Assembly (NCBI GenBank): GCA_024195265.1
Contig: JAJLRJ010000010.1
Coordinates: forward strand, 9,665,302 to 9,729,301
Reading direction: 5' to 3'
DNA from: Dendrophyllia cribrosa
Lineage: Eukaryota > Cnidaria > Anthozoa > Scleractinia > Dendrophylliidae
Length of the DNA stretch: 64,000 nt
Shown here in pieces: positions 23,412 to 36,400 of this stretch; the first letter of the stretch is position 1, and each line of letters starts with the position of its first letter. The notes below the pieces were generated by a model. The model saw nothing but the letters and a program-made list of their open reading frames with translations, was not told where the DNA came from and searched no databases. The translations under genes were made by a program, and so were the position numbers.

Positions 23412-26400
23412 TCAATGTTGAAGATGGTCTGCAGCAAGAACTTTCCTTTCTGTCATGTACACAACCATGATTCCTATCAGAAAAAGGGACATTTATTGTA
23501 GTTAATACTAAATTAGTGATATAATTCAAGGATATCATTTTATCTAGATAGCTGTTGACATAGCTGGCCGTTGCTGTTGTTGTTGAACTATTACTACCGG
23601 TATTTGAAATAGAAAAATTTACAAAATTTAAGACGCAAAAAACAACTTAAAGTGCCTATCACCCCTAGAAAGTTATTTTCAGAATTAACTCTATGTACAT
23701 TGAATAGTTGAATGGTAAAATATTTCTTGTTTTGAATGTTGCATTTGTGAGTTATATAGATTTGAATTTACAAAATGCTAATTAGATGATGTCAACCCGG
23801 GAATAATTTATTATACAACTATTTGTTTTTACCTCCAAGTAATATTTTTTACGAATCAATTGACTATTCACAGTTTATTTTTTAGTATTTATCAAATTAA
23901 TTAACCTCAAACTGCAAACTGCGCACTGTAAATTGGCATAGACATAATGGCAAATTCCTGGGTTGACGTCATCTAATTAGCATTTTGTAAATTCAAATCT
24001 CTATAACTCACTAACACGACATTCAAAACAAGAAATATTTTACCATTCAACTATTCAATGTACATGTACATAGAGTTGATTCTGGAAATAACTTTCTAGG
24101 GGTGATAGGCACTTTAACGTAAAAATAAATCAGTGATATAATTCAAGGATATAGTTATACCTGGATTAGCTGTTGGCATAGCTGGGTGAGTTTACTTAAT
24201 AATAAATTAGTGATATAATTCAAGGATATCATTTTACCTGGAGAAGATGTTGAAATAATGATGGGCTTTCTGTTGTTGTTGTTGTTGTTGTTGTTGAACT
24301 GTTAATATTTAAAATAGAAAAATTTACAAAAATTAAGAGGTTAAAGTGAGTTTACTTAAATGGACACTGTCCCGCTGTAAGAACAAAATTTTGCTTACCA
24401 CTTAACTTCCATGTTTGTACATTGCCAAATGCCACAAAATGTATTATTATTATAACTAAATAAGATAAAAAAGATTTTATAGAGCAAAACAGAACCAGTA
24501 GTTGCAAAGATTGAAGTGGATTACAGTTCATCAAACTTGATTTTGTCACAGGTGGTCAAGAAATCAAAATTGCCATTCTGGTGGATTTTTGAGTTTCCAT
24601 AGCCATTATTTTGTCTCTTTAGGTCATATTTCTTTGCTCTTTGTGTATATTCATCACTTTTGGTTATTTTCCTTCATATTTTAAGATAAGAAAGCAAATT
24701 TATAAAAAGCACGATCCAGGCCACGCAGATAACACAATATAAAAATTGTGTTAAGTTACATTTTTAAACCAAAAACCATGCAGTGAGATTCAAGGATGGT
24801 CTTTGTTGTTTTATAGCATATGAGGTTTGATTTATTCTTAATATTATTTTCTAAAAGTGTCACTAACATCATCTACAAGAACAAAAAGTTAAAAAAAAAA
24901 AAAAATACTGGAAAAACCTTGAAATATATTGAAAACTCGGAAAGTTCATGCTGTTCAGCCACTGAAGGTAATGTACATGTATTAATAACAATACAATGTA
25001 AAATCTTTTCTTACCACTTTCATGACAGAAGGCCTCAAACATGTCACTCACAGTCCGTCCAGTTTCATTCTTCTCACTTATGAACTCCTCTCCAAGTCCT
25101 GGAGTGCCATTAATGGTGGAGGGATTTTCCCGTACCATGTCTTAACTGAATATACAGCACAACAACGTCCATTTCATTTTTTTCATTTAGAATATCTGCC
25201 TGTATTAATAAGATGTGAGAAATGAAAATGACATGTTAGGAAGGCCAACTACATGACTATAATCTAGCTAGAATAAAGCAAATATTTGAAAAAAAAATAA
25301 ATGTTTGATGAATACTTAAAGTTAATATGCAAATTTGAATTAACTCCAAGTGCAAGCAAGGTACATTAGAAACAGTCTTTGATTATTATTTAAAACTTAA
25401 GGGATAATCATTGATTATGAAATGCGTTCGTCTGTAGCGACCTGGAATTTCAGTGGCCTTGTTAAATTTCTTTAAGGTTTGTGAATTTACTACTTTGATC
25501 ATTATATTTGGCGCCTTTTCAGTTTAAAGTGATTTTTGTTGCGGTTTTTCAGTTTTCATGGAAATTTTGAGCGTTTTTTTTTTTCTCATGCCACTTTTCT
25601 AGAACAGGTTTACCTTAATTAAGCCATCACATACCCATTTCTCCAGTAGCTCTCTCTGGACTGTGGGATTGACAGGAAGCATAGCTCAAATAGCAACCCA
25701 ATTCTTCTCTTTCTTTGTAAATTTAAACCCACAGTCCTAACTTCTGCATTTCTTCAGTGCTATAGGGCATTCAATATTGAAACTGGGACACCTATTAAAA
25801 ACAGTACCATAAAAATGTATGGTATACTCAATTGAGGTGTAAAAACATTTTAGTTTTTGATATTGTTTTTTCTAGCTTGTTCTTCAAGGGCCAAATCACA
25901 TGCAGGCACAAATTCATGCTACAAAAGCCCTTGCTGTCATGATCCTTTTATGTGAAGTGCTTTCAGAGCTCCACCCTATAGACCTCCCCTATTTTCTCAT
26001 AAAGTATCTTTCTCTGACACTTACATGTTAGTACGCAAGTTAAAAATATTAGAGCTCACACGCACAACAATGCATTTGAATGCAATGCCCGCTGTTTGAA
26101 AACATTTTGGAAAAGTCAAAGTGCAGGTCAAGTAAAAAGTTCAATCAATCAATTAAATGTTCAACATCATGTTCAATTGAAGAAGTGTATTTTATTATCA
26201 AATGTTCAGTTTTGTTCGATTGGTAAAATTAATGTTTTGGTGAGTTCTATTACCAAACCCGATACAAATCAATCATGACTGGGTTTGATTACCACACCAG
26301 GGAAATTTCACATTTAAATAATGTTATAATACATGTACACTTGAACTGGGATATCCAACTTCAGGTTAAAGTTTTAGTTTTTAATTCTCAATGTTTTGGT

Positions 26401-27907
26401 CGTTGTAGCCTTCTTTAGGAGCGTTACAGCAAAAACCATTCAAATTTCTTGCAAACGGAAAATAAAAAAACATGCGCCAAGAGTTTAAATGACTTTACAA
26501 CAATAACAAACTATCTTGCGAGCATGCAGTGACTGGCACAAGGTAAAAATAAATTAACTTAAATTAATTTCAACTATTTTATCCAATAGGCCTCTCTGGC
26601 TCTTCTTTTATCACAACTTCTGACCACTGATTTCAATGACCCTCAACTTAAAGTTTTTAATCCACATGTCCTGAAATGACGAGCTGTGGTCTGAGCCTGA
26701 GCGATGCTGGTTAGCTCGTTTGCAAATGCAGACAACTGTTACAACCACGTGACATTTCATGCAGTTAACCAAACGTACTACATTTGCTGTTTGGCACGTG
26801 GTATAAAGCCTCCCAGCTGTAAAGGGCTGCTGATTGATGACCCAAATTTACCATATGTTTGGCAGCCAGTACACCTTACATGAAGGACAGAACCCAGGTT
26901 GAATTGTTTGACCTATGTATACTTATTAGACAGTACTAGTTAAGAGTGCAAATAACACTGTACATTAATTATTTTTACGAGTTGTGCTATTTTTTTATAA
27001 CTCAAACGTCAAGCGAATATTACTACCTTTCTTCAACCTTTATTCAAAATTTCATAGTCCTGCAAGGGGCGACCATCTACTGAGTGAAGTTGGATAATAG
27101 TGGAGAAACCATAATGCTTAATGCACTAACTTTTAAACATAAACCTTCAAACAAAGATCGCTACTCGATTCGGTATTGCGGGTATCTGCGGCTACCTTAT
27201 GTTTTAATATAAGGTTAAACGGAGAAAATAGAGGACCTGTTCACGTGTCTTAAAGGACCACAGTCGAACTCTAGTTCATGTCACTCTTAAACTTGAATTG
27301 TTATTTTAAGAACCAAATTTGTTAAAACAAATCGACAGGTAAGAACTTTTTTGTTGTTAAATTAAATTTCTTATTTTAAGAATTGAATTCTTACTTTAAT
27401 TCTTAAGAAATTGATTTTAAGGAAGAAAGTTTTCTTAAAATAAGAAGTAAATTCTTGAAATAAGAAATTTAATTTAACAACAAAAAAGTTCTTACCTGTC
27501 GATTTGTTTTAACCAATTTGGTTTAAGAGTGTGTTAATTCAAATACAGCTACAGATAAGTTAATACAATGATTGTCATTTGTTTGATTGGCAATTGTTCT
27601 TCTTGGAGTACTGTTAGAAGTGTTTACGGCTCTTTCTGCTAAAAAGTATTTTCATAAAATGCATCATTGCATATAAGCTTAATATAATTTAAGGTTCATA
27701 GATGAATGGCCCCCATGAATAACACATTATTTATAAACAACGAAGGAAGCGCAACGAATCGAACACAGGCCAATATTAAAAAAAAAACAATTCAGAAAAC
27801 GAATAAGTAAAATATAAGACTTAATACTTAGATCTTTTGTGCAAACATGGTTTACCTTCTTCACTCCCCTGATTGTCGCCATCGAAAACACCCACAGCAG
27901 CCGCCAT
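23412..27907 (-). CDS. Possible small three-exon gene, product unknown
   Basis: Three minus-strand exons join without a frame break. Exon 1 is 27907-27856 (MAAAVGVFDGDNQGSEE; donor gaag/gtaaac, phase 1). Exon 2 is 25140-25015 (acceptor ttcagttaag, donor agtg/gtaaga, 42 codons, phase 1 to 1; includes GLGEEFISEKNETGRTV and MFEAFCHESG). Exon 3 is 23473-23412 (acceptor tctgatag), ending in TGA after VLAADHLQH. The product would be about 80 residues, acidic and soluble, with no signal peptide and no domain I recognise. Three compatible phases and good splice sites are the only support. It starts next to repeat X, which may supply its promoter. Confidence 0.35.
23647..24117. mobile_element. ~470-bp MITE with 160-bp inverted arms
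   Basis: The left arm (23647-23805, ttaaagtgcctatcacccct...) is repeated in reverse complement as the right arm (about 23950-24117, ...aggggtgataggcactttaa). Outer TTAA on both sides may be the target duplication. The middle is AT-rich and non-coding. Short copies of gtgatataattcaaggata lie on both flanks (23514, 24132, 24209). Confidence 0.8.
25300..27270. other. Non-coding stretch
   Basis: Lies within the proposed first intron of the small minus-strand gene. The frame at 26096-26278 has no recognisable features, and no repeat ends, tRNA or splice-bounded coding exons were found. Confidence 0.4.
27282..27531. mobile_element. 250-bp foldback MITE
   Basis: Ends cactcttaaac and gtttaagagtg enclose long inverted arms. 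The block ttaaaacaaatcgacaggt...ttaaatttctta (about 27317-27375) recurs as reverse complement at about 27460-27512, leaving a small AT-rich centre. It encodes nothing. Confidence 0.8.
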
Positions 27908-27939
27908 TTTCCTTCATCAAGCATGCCATAATTTACTAG

Positions 27940-28046
27940 TTACCAGTCACCGTAGAACGCAGACAAGCCCAGATTATGTATATGAGTTAATTCGGTGTCA
28001 AATAGCAATTATTGCTATGAGATAATCTCGTCTCGAGGACATGTTG
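27940..28046. repeat. Inverted copy of sequence X
   Basis: Near-exact reverse complement of 10758-10864. It lies between the first exon of the small minus-strand gene and copy B of the direct duplication. Confidence 0.75.
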
Positions 28047-29206
28047 CAGAAATAGTGGAGATTTTGATCACGTGATCTGCTGTGTGCCAGGGTCTTCTCC
28101 CGAAGCGCCGCCATATTGAAAACCGAGAAGACCCTGGGAACGAGGTTGAGGAGAAACCCCTGGGACATAGCGATCTAAAACGACCGCTGATTGGTTTATT
28201 GATCCTGATTCTTACATCTATTCTGATTGGTTTACGTTTTTCTAAGAAAAGATGGCGGCTCACGGTAGGTTCTTCGAGAAACCAAAACAATGCTATATCG
28301 AAGGTCTCCGAGACGTGAAAGTTGAACAGTTTTCCTGAGTGACTGTTAACAAAACTGCAGCTGTTCCTGACGATGCGGCTATGATCCAACAAGCGTAAGA
28401 TTTAAAGATAATTCGCCGATTTTCAGGCTTTGCGTTTACGGGTGGCGAATGGTAAATAATTTTGAGATATTTTTTTCTGCGAGCCCTACACTTTTAAACT
28501 TTCAAAATACGAGGCGGAAAGAAAAGCTATATGGAAAGGCTTTACCAAATAAATCGAGACACCGAGACGTGGAGAACCGCTCAAATAACCGAGACTGCGA
28601 GACCCATAATCTTAATTTTTTGAAAGACAATTCGCCACTCACCCCCCGGTACGTGATAATTTATAGAATTTTGGAATGACTGGAATGGGGAATGCTGGGC
28701 GTAATGTAATTTAATAGAGTCTAGAATACTGGCTGAACCTCGGTGTAAAAACATGTCTTGTTTTGTACCTATTTCTACTTATTGTTGTCTTGCGCTCTAT
28801 TGTTTTATACAGTTTGTTTTCTTTGTTTTTCAGTTCATTTATGGTTTCATAAATAAAGCAGAGCCTTCCGCCAATTGTTTGCTATTCAGTTACTTATTCA
28901 CTTGTGACAGCTTGACTGAAGTTAAGCTCAATTTAGTTTTTAAAACATGTCAAAAAACAAAACAGATATGCATTCCTCAAAATGGCAAGATTTTAGTATA
29001 ACCCCCAACATTAATGGGCCATTCCATTTTATATCCTGAGGTATGCACTCAACATCCCCCCTAAGGAAAAAAAGATCAAAGGGCTGACAGAACACCCCCT
29101 TAGAAATAGCAGATATTTCTGTTACCCCCTTGGGAAATTTTTGAAGATCAAAGGATGCCGACGCAAGAACTCCCTCCCCCTCCCAAGGAGACCCTTATAC
29201 CTCAAT

Positions 29207-29237
<31 letters not shown>

Positions 29238-31776
29238 CGGATATTAATTTTGCACATGCATGTATGTACTATTGTTTTTATTTAGGCAATCTTTTGTTCT
29301 GGCTTTTGTTTCAGTCTTCAGAACTTATTCATAATTTGTGGGATTATATGGAAATCTTACCCTCAAAATTCCCAACCACATTTTCAGGCCCAAGAACTGT
29401 TTTTAAGATTTTGCTTCTATGAAATGGCAATGTAGTTTATAGCTGGCAAATCATCCCAGGCACTCTGGATACCAGAAGTTCTCTTACAGCAGGCCTTTTG
29501 CACTGAGGCTCTTCCTTGTGGCAAAAATTTGAGTCAAAAGAGGCATGTAATATCATATAGTTTATGAGAGAGATGAGAGGCACCCATGCAGGGTACATCC
29601 CAACTTATTTGGACCGATGATCTTAGGGTGTTTTTTTTGCTTAGCTTTCAAAATCATTAAAAATTCAATTTTTCTTGACAAACATTCTGCACATAACAGC
29701 TTTTGAGGCTCCAAAGTTTTCTGCACTTTTGAGAAACACATGTCAGCAGAATGCTAGTTAACATGTTTTTGCCTCTAGTCAGCTTAAGGTTTAAGAGCCG
29801 GTCTGTTTGCCTGAAAACAGTGGAGTAGAATATGTCAAGCATGAAATTAATTTTATTCCTTGTTTGAATGAGTGAATGATATGATTAATATGGCTTTGAA
29901 CTATCAGGATTTCAAATTAAAAAAACATTCTAGGATATAATCAGCTGTGAAACATTTGTTCATTCCACAGTAAGAAGCTAGTCTTTGAGCTGAGGCTGGG
30001 GAGAGGAAAAAGTGAAGTGCACAAAAAATGTTCCCCATGTGCCCCCTTTTCATTTTATATTTTCTACATTTCAGTCGTTTACTGAAAAAAGCCCCTATGA
30101 GGGAGGGAGATGTTGATGAATTTTGACAATCATGGCTCAGGTCTAGTGGATTTTTCTATCTGATCAGGAAATTCTGTCACTTGTCCAACAGAGAAGGAAT
30201 AGCTCCTGATTTCTTTTTTATTTGGGGGCCATCCTTGTTATAAGTATGACACATTAAGCTTCTTGGTGATGTTTTATTAACATTTTAGTTTTTAACACAA
30301 CCATGGAGAACAGGGTGCTTTCTGGTCAGGCCTTTCTCTTGCAGTCCAGTCTGGCTTTGTTTAATGTGTCAGGAGCATAAGATTCCCACTGACATGGCCT
30401 TAGGGGTTGTAAGGGCTTACAAGCATCCCTGCCACATCAGACAGGGAAGCTTTGATTTAAAACAATCAGGTAATCAAGTGACCAAACCTTTCTACCTGTA
30501 AACAATGGCTAGATTTAGGAAGCCCAGTCCAGCTTCTGAAGTTGACCAAAGCTATATATTATTTTAACTTTAGAAGGGTTTCCTCATCAATTCATTCCCA
30601 GGGTTACAATTTGCCAGAGGGGATTTTCTATGCCAGTCACAGTTAGTTGACATGAACCAATATGTATACTTCATGTGCAATATCCAGGTAGGGATTGACA
30701 GGGAAGTGTGTACAAAGTCGGCAGATTTGGAATTAAAGATTTTGGCCGTTAAACGATAGTTTTTAAATTGGGGGACGAGTAACTCTGGCCCATGACTTGT
30801 TTATTTGCTGGTTTCAGAATACTGTCACATCCCCTGGTCACCATTTAGGGCGGATGTAGCTGCATTTGGAAATGGAGTAAATGTACTTTAGTTTTCAATT
30901 TTACAGTTTTATTTGATTTATTTGGTAATAAAATACACTAATCACACTGCTGTCATTTCCAACATAAATTGTACATGTTTTCCTCAGAAACAATTGTGAC
31001 AAACACCTCTAACAAATATGGGAAAAATACTTTGACTTGTCTTCACTTTTCTTCTCTTTTTTTTAGAAAATGTTAACTTGGTGGGAGATAAATTCCCGGA
31101 AATGAGTAAATAAAAAGCACTTAATTTAACATATTTTGATGTTGTCAGTGTTTTGACTGGATCAGCAAACCATCTCTGATTAAAAGATCAAGTAAAAGTG
31201 TTTTATTGAGGGGAAGACGGTAAATTACTTTAAAATGCCAACAAAACGGTGATACCCGCGCAAGAGCAACGGCGAAAGCATCGACGGTTAAATCGAAAAA
31301 ATATAACCACAAAAACTTCATGCTATTTTGTTGCTTGCGGGCGTGATCGTGGGAAAAGAAGCCGAAAATACTATAATATAAGAAACCAAAAGTCTTAGCT
31401 GAGACGGTAAATTTACTCCTTTCCTTTGAAAAATCGTGCTTCCTTAAAAAAAAAAAGTTTCGTAATCTGCGGCGTTTCGAATTTTTACCTTCATTGCCTG
31501 TGTATCATTTTTCTTGAAACAGCAAAGCAAAGAAAAACTTGACAGGTCGATAAATATAAATGGTTCCACAGAAATCCCTCCTTGGCCGCCATTTTGTTTG
31601 TTTTCCTCTTGGTTTGCAATCTCGTACCCAGATGTTCTCACTCTTTTCCTTGGCCGCCATTTTGAATACATCTTCACAAATAGTGCAGATTTTGATCACG
31701 TGATCTGCTGTGTGCCAGGGTCTTCTCCCGAAGCGCCGCCATATTGAAAACCGAGAAGACCCTGGGAACGAGGTTG
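28041..31776 (+). repeat. Copy B of direct duplication, flanked by ~105-bp direct repeats
   Basis: Copy B (28146-31672) matches copy A (7453-10746). Directly flanking it on both sides (28053-28148 and 31680-31776) is the same sequence, gattttgatcacgtgatctg through gaccctgggaacgaggttg, in the same orientation. Copy A lacks this. The flanks end in the CCCTGGGAACGAGGTT motif that is the complement of the foldback ends elsewhere. A conserved short frame begins at 28251 (MAAHGRFFEKPKQCY, 28 codons), differing from copy A at few positions. Frames at 28015-28392 and 28082-28318 are shadows. Confidence 0.8.
29017..29243. mobile_element. Insertion in copy B carrying a 31-nt G run
   Basis: Copy A reads cccccaacattaattttgc without interruption. 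Copy B has about 225 bp inserted at attaat, which is present at both ends of the insert (29011-29016 and 29244-29249). The insert contains gggccattccattttatatcc and a run of 31 G (29207-29237). No clear inverted ends were seen, so the element class is unknown. Confidence 0.7.
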
Positions 31777-31898
31777 ACACGAACTCAGAATGCACACACG
31801 AAATGTTTTATTATTTCCGGTTTCTGGTACTGAGCAAGCGCAATAGTACATTAATGCATTAGGCATGCGCTAACGGATGTCGTGGATTTTACGACATC

Positions 31899-33050
31899 CC
31901 ATTCTCGTCCCCAGAGCCCTCGTTTCATTTGGTCAGCGGAAAAAACGAAGGCTCTGGGACCAAAGCTCTCGTCTCGTTTCGTTTGGTTGAGCTCTGGAGA
32001 CGAGAATGTTGTGTGTGTGTGGAAATGGCGTTGGAAAGGACTGTCCAACTACAGGAAAACATCGTGCTGAAAAAGAAAGAAGAAAAGCTTTACGTGTTGC
32101 TGTTATTAAGAAGAAATATTGTCTTTGTATTTTGCCTACTGGTTTTAGAAAATCCTCGATAAGTCAACCGATTTCTTTCGTTTGGGAGCTGTGTATTTAT
32201 CATGTTTCGCCACTAAACGCTTTCATATCCCACCAAATCAGTTGATGGGACAGCTGAGTTTGTTGATGGACACGCTGTGGTCATTGATTAGGCTTATTTC
32301 ATCGAACAGTGGTAAGAAATATCGAGCAATTTTTGTTTTGCATTCGTTTCATGTTATTTTAATTGGGCTTCAAGTGACCTTCGTTTCCCTAGATTTGTAT
32401 TTCAAGTTGTAGCAAAGAGTACTACCTAATAAAGAAAATATAACTTGCTTAATACGAGAGTACTGATAGCGTTGTTGTTATTTAAAATGGGTAACCTAGT
32501 GGTAATATTTCTTTTCACCCTTGGGCTTTCTTCGGGATTTCTGTCTCTCTTTACTCGTCCCTGTTGCAAGCAACATACTTCTTTAATATTCGTGGCCGCT
32601 TATAGCTTCGTCTTCCAAGACACATACTGATTATATTCGGAAACGAATCGCTCATATTTAGCGACAATCAGATCCCGTTATACTTTGAAACTTAGCAGCC
32701 GTATCTTTACCTGCTAAACCAAACAAAACTGGATGACATTGGTCGTTGAATGCGTTGAAATTAAAACGTTGGTTTTGTTGATGTAGTCGTCATAGTCAAC
32801 ATTTGAAATTCAACCGGAAATAAAACCTTATGCGTAGAAGAGTAAAATGTCTTACCTTGTTGCGCATTCATTTTAAACGGCCAATCAAAAAATTCAAATT
32901 TATTTCCGTTACCAGAGCTACACGAGACGCAATTTAAAAAAAACCGTGGAGCTCTGGGGACGAGAATGACGACATCCGGAAGGCTTTGGTCCCAGAGCCT
33001 TCGTTTTTTCCGCTGACCAAACGAAACGAGGGCTCTGGGGACGAGATTTC
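31899..33050. mobile_element. Foldback element with ~70-bp inverted ends carrying RecQ fragment
   Basis: Left end ctcgtccccagagccctcgt... and right end ...acgagggctctggggacgag are inverted for about 70 bp, including tttggtcagcggaaaaaacg and aaggctctgggaccaaag. A second, inner pair of related ends (gagctctggagacgagaat at ~31990, gagctctggggacgagaat at ~32950) suggests nesting. The ends resemble those of the repeats at 251, 7197 and 28120. Confidence 0.7.
32008..32244 (+). pseudogene. RecQ-like helicase fragment with broken Walker A
   Basis: The frame contains KALRVAVIKKKYCLCILPTG then FRKSSISQPISF. It aligns with the N-terminal motif I of RecQ-family helicases, where this position reads LPTGFGKS followed by YQ. 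The central glycine of the P-loop is replaced by Arg, and the frame stops about 30 codons later, so it cannot encode a helicase. A competing short frame from 32026 (MALERTVQLQENIV) overlaps. It lies inside the foldback element above. Confidence 0.5.
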
Positions 33051-33425
33051 CAGGTTGTTTTACAGCCTTGCTCCGTCACGCGTGACCAGTAATCTAGAGA
33101 ATGAAATGAACATTTGAATATTTCTTTGTAACGTCCGAGATTTGAATGAAACCTTGAAGATCTCTGTGGAAATCACTTTGAAAGTCACGAATTAACGGAA
33201 AATAACTTCGCTGCACGCATAAAAAAACCTAATATTGTTCGGATATGTAACATTTCAAACAAAATGATATTTTGTTGTTCTTTGTTTCCGAAAATGCGGT
33301 AAAATTCTCACGGGAATTCCGAATCTCGGAATGAATTTTCAAAACCGACGCGTAATCTTGAAAACTCCATTCAATTTTCAAAAATACTGGTCACGCGTGA
33401 CGGAGCATGGCTGTAAGCTGTAACC
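33050..33425. other. Non-coding spacer with an internal palindrome
   Basis: The sequence ttttacagccttgctccgtcacgcgtgacc (33058) recurs inverted as ggtcacgcgtgacggagcatggctgtaa (33388-33415), enclosing about 330 bp. It is probably another MITE. No gene is seen. Confidence 0.6.
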
Positions 33426-36400
33426 TAAAAATAATCTATGAGTGATTTGAAGTCAGTTCGACGCCTTCATCGAGTGTTTTGTGATACTGAAAGAGTCTGG
33501 AAGACCGTTAAAGATTCACTTTCTCTTGACTACGTGTTTGAGCAAGCAGCAGAATCGAAGAAATCTGGTGTATAAATGGACTTGCGTTTTCAAATTCTCA
33601 TTGATCAGTGCGGGAAAATTGTTCATGCAAACGGCAGTTTAATTCCACTCTTCAAAGCTTACGATAATCCCACAGGTCAGTTCCGAGTTGGAAGCCGTAG
33701 GATATGAAGTGGTTTTCTTTGCGTCAATTTTAATTTAGTTCTCGTATCTATATCAAGCTTTCTGAAAGGTGGAATATCAGGTATGTTTGTACGGTTGAAT
33801 TTATATGATTGAAGGCGATTAAACATTTCATGTCAGTTTATTATAGTCTTGTTTATATATTTCATCCTCGTGCATTTATTGTATATATATATTTTTTTTC
33901 TTGTTCTCTTGCTTAAATTTGTTAATTTACACGACCCTACAAGCTGTAAGCTTTAAAAAAAAACACGGTGTTAAATAAAGGTTATTATTATTATCAGTAT
34001 CTCTGCCTTTGTGCTGTGTCGTTTTGAAGAAATTACAGTAATTTAACTGTCAATTTCTTTATTCAAGTGGTCAGTATTTTATCCTCTGTGACATTTAGTG
34101 TCTAGTACTGTGTGAGAGATTTCCTTTTCAGATCCGAGTATGGGAATATTGTCTCGCAGGATAGTTGCAGCTCAGATCCCTGAATATGAGAAATAGTTCT
34201 ATAACATTGTTTTGCAAATTTCAGCAATCAGATTATCAGAGAAAATTCCTGTACATAATTTTTGTTTACAATTAATACTACTGGTACATTAACCTCCCAA
34301 TCTTTGGTTGTTCTCCAGCATTCTCAGCAGCATCATTGCATTTGTGAAAGGGAATAATTAATAAGAATGCATAGCAAAATATTATAAGAATGATTCTGGT
34401 GATTTATCTCAAAAATTCAAATTGAATTAACGTTGGACCAAAGTCTTGTTTTCCTTTTGAGTACCACACTCAGATTGTACAGTATCAATGATAAATTTTC
34501 CTTTTTCACACACAAAGGGTCCAGACTGAACATTGAAACCCCTTTGGTTTGTTGTGAGTCTAACCTTTCATAATTTACTCCAAAGCAAAAATTTAATGAT
34601 CAAAGCCTGGTCTCTTTAGTAATCCTGCTGCCAGAGATCATCGAGCATTCAGTATGAAACAAATCCTATAAAATGGCTTTGAGGCATGGTTATTTGGAAA
34701 GCTCCCAGGCCATGACAAATGTCATTTGAGAAGATAGCATTTTATTGCTTTACTATTAACATTACATCTGTTTATGTTACATGTAGCTATCCACATAAAA
34801 TATTGGTGGTCACAGATTTTTGGACAGAAAATGCTGATGTGCATTTTTTAAATACAGTGTAGGTTTTGTGTGTTCTTACATGTAGGGCTAAAATTGACTA
34901 TTTGATTGAAAATTACTCAGTTAATCCCCATAGACAGCCCAGTCCCTAGGCGTTCTCGGATCGGTCAAACCTGGACCCTACTTTGAGCCGTAATGTCACC
35001 GAGAGAGCCTAGAGAACGCCTAGGGACTAGGCTGCCCCATAGACACAGATACGGTTGGTGCAGCAAAGAAAGTGTGTGTTAGTTGTGTTTCAGCTGATAC
35101 CCACAAGTCAAAACAGAATTTAAATTAGTCTGTAACAAACATAACCTAGTAGTGAGGGCTGTCTGCATTTAGGATGAAACAATTCCTGATACTCGAAGGC
35201 CAATAAAGATATCATGCTGAGATTTTTACTTCATACTGTGTCCACATAGTATACATATTTTCACCTGGCTGAAAAGGTGGTTTGATGTTTATTATTTTTA
35301 CATATCAGTAGCTAATAAGATAAATCTTGTGGGTTTTTTTTTTTTTTGCAGTGACCGGAATAAGTTACCAATGTGGTCATTGGAAGGGGGATTTTAGGCT
35401 TGTTATTCTGTTTTGCTCAGACTTTGCTGTCTTTGTTTTAGTAAAGCTGTTATTTTCTAATAAAATTGTCAAAGAACCCACAAGTCCAAGCTCAAAAGAT
35501 AGCAGCCCAGACTGAGACATCTCTTTCTTTGTCATAAAGAGATGCTAAATGACACACAACCATATACAAAGCAGTTTGCATTCAAAAACAACCAAACGAC
35601 TAAAGGTATCTCATTAAGACCTACTATACAAAAGCAAAAATACAATAAAAATGTTTTATAAACCTTTTTCCTGTTAAAAAGGACAACTTTATTTATTCAA
35701 GAATGAGGCTAACATAAAAAAACATGTTTATTTCTCCACTGGTTCAGTACTATGGTGTCACATTCTGGGATACCAAGATGAGGTTTTGAGACTGATGTTT
35801 TGATCTCAGCAGCAGCTAGACTGAAAGGGGTACACAGCCTGTGAACAAGCACCTCCCTTGTCAGGGTATTAGTGATCAGAGAAAGTGTAGCAAGATAAAC
35901 TTTAACCTGTTCCCTTTCCCCTTCTCCCCACTAATTAAGACACCAAGGACTCTGACAACACTAGGGAGACTGTTTACAGACTAACAAGGACAAAGAGACA
36001 TCCTAAGGAATTTGTTACTTCTGTATAAGTTTTAGTTGAAGAATGAAGGAATGGAAGTCCTGTGTTTAACCAAATTTGGAAATTGCTTCCACCCAAGGAT
36101 GGACCTACATTGTATGAAGTAGGCCTTCGTTTTTTGCTCCTAGTTTTCTAGGATCCTTCTTCTGGGGAAGCTACTGGGGGAGGGGGGAACTTCCATATAA
36201 AAGTGACTGGGTGATCGGCATACCTCTTAAGGGTTACAATCCCTAGTTCAGTACCACCAAGGGTGTCTCAATCAAAAATGTTCAATGTCAGAATTATTCT
36301 GATATGCTGACAGAAGCATCCTTTTTGAAGCATTTGGTAGCTCTCAAGACTCGAGAGGTAAAAATTAATATGAGCCACACCCACAAAACAGGTTTTTGGT

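Noticed and set aside
28015..28392. 125-codon minus-strand protein shared with copy A
   Set aside because: It is antisense to the better-supported short MA(A/D)HGRFF frame, and runs through repeat ends and sequence X.
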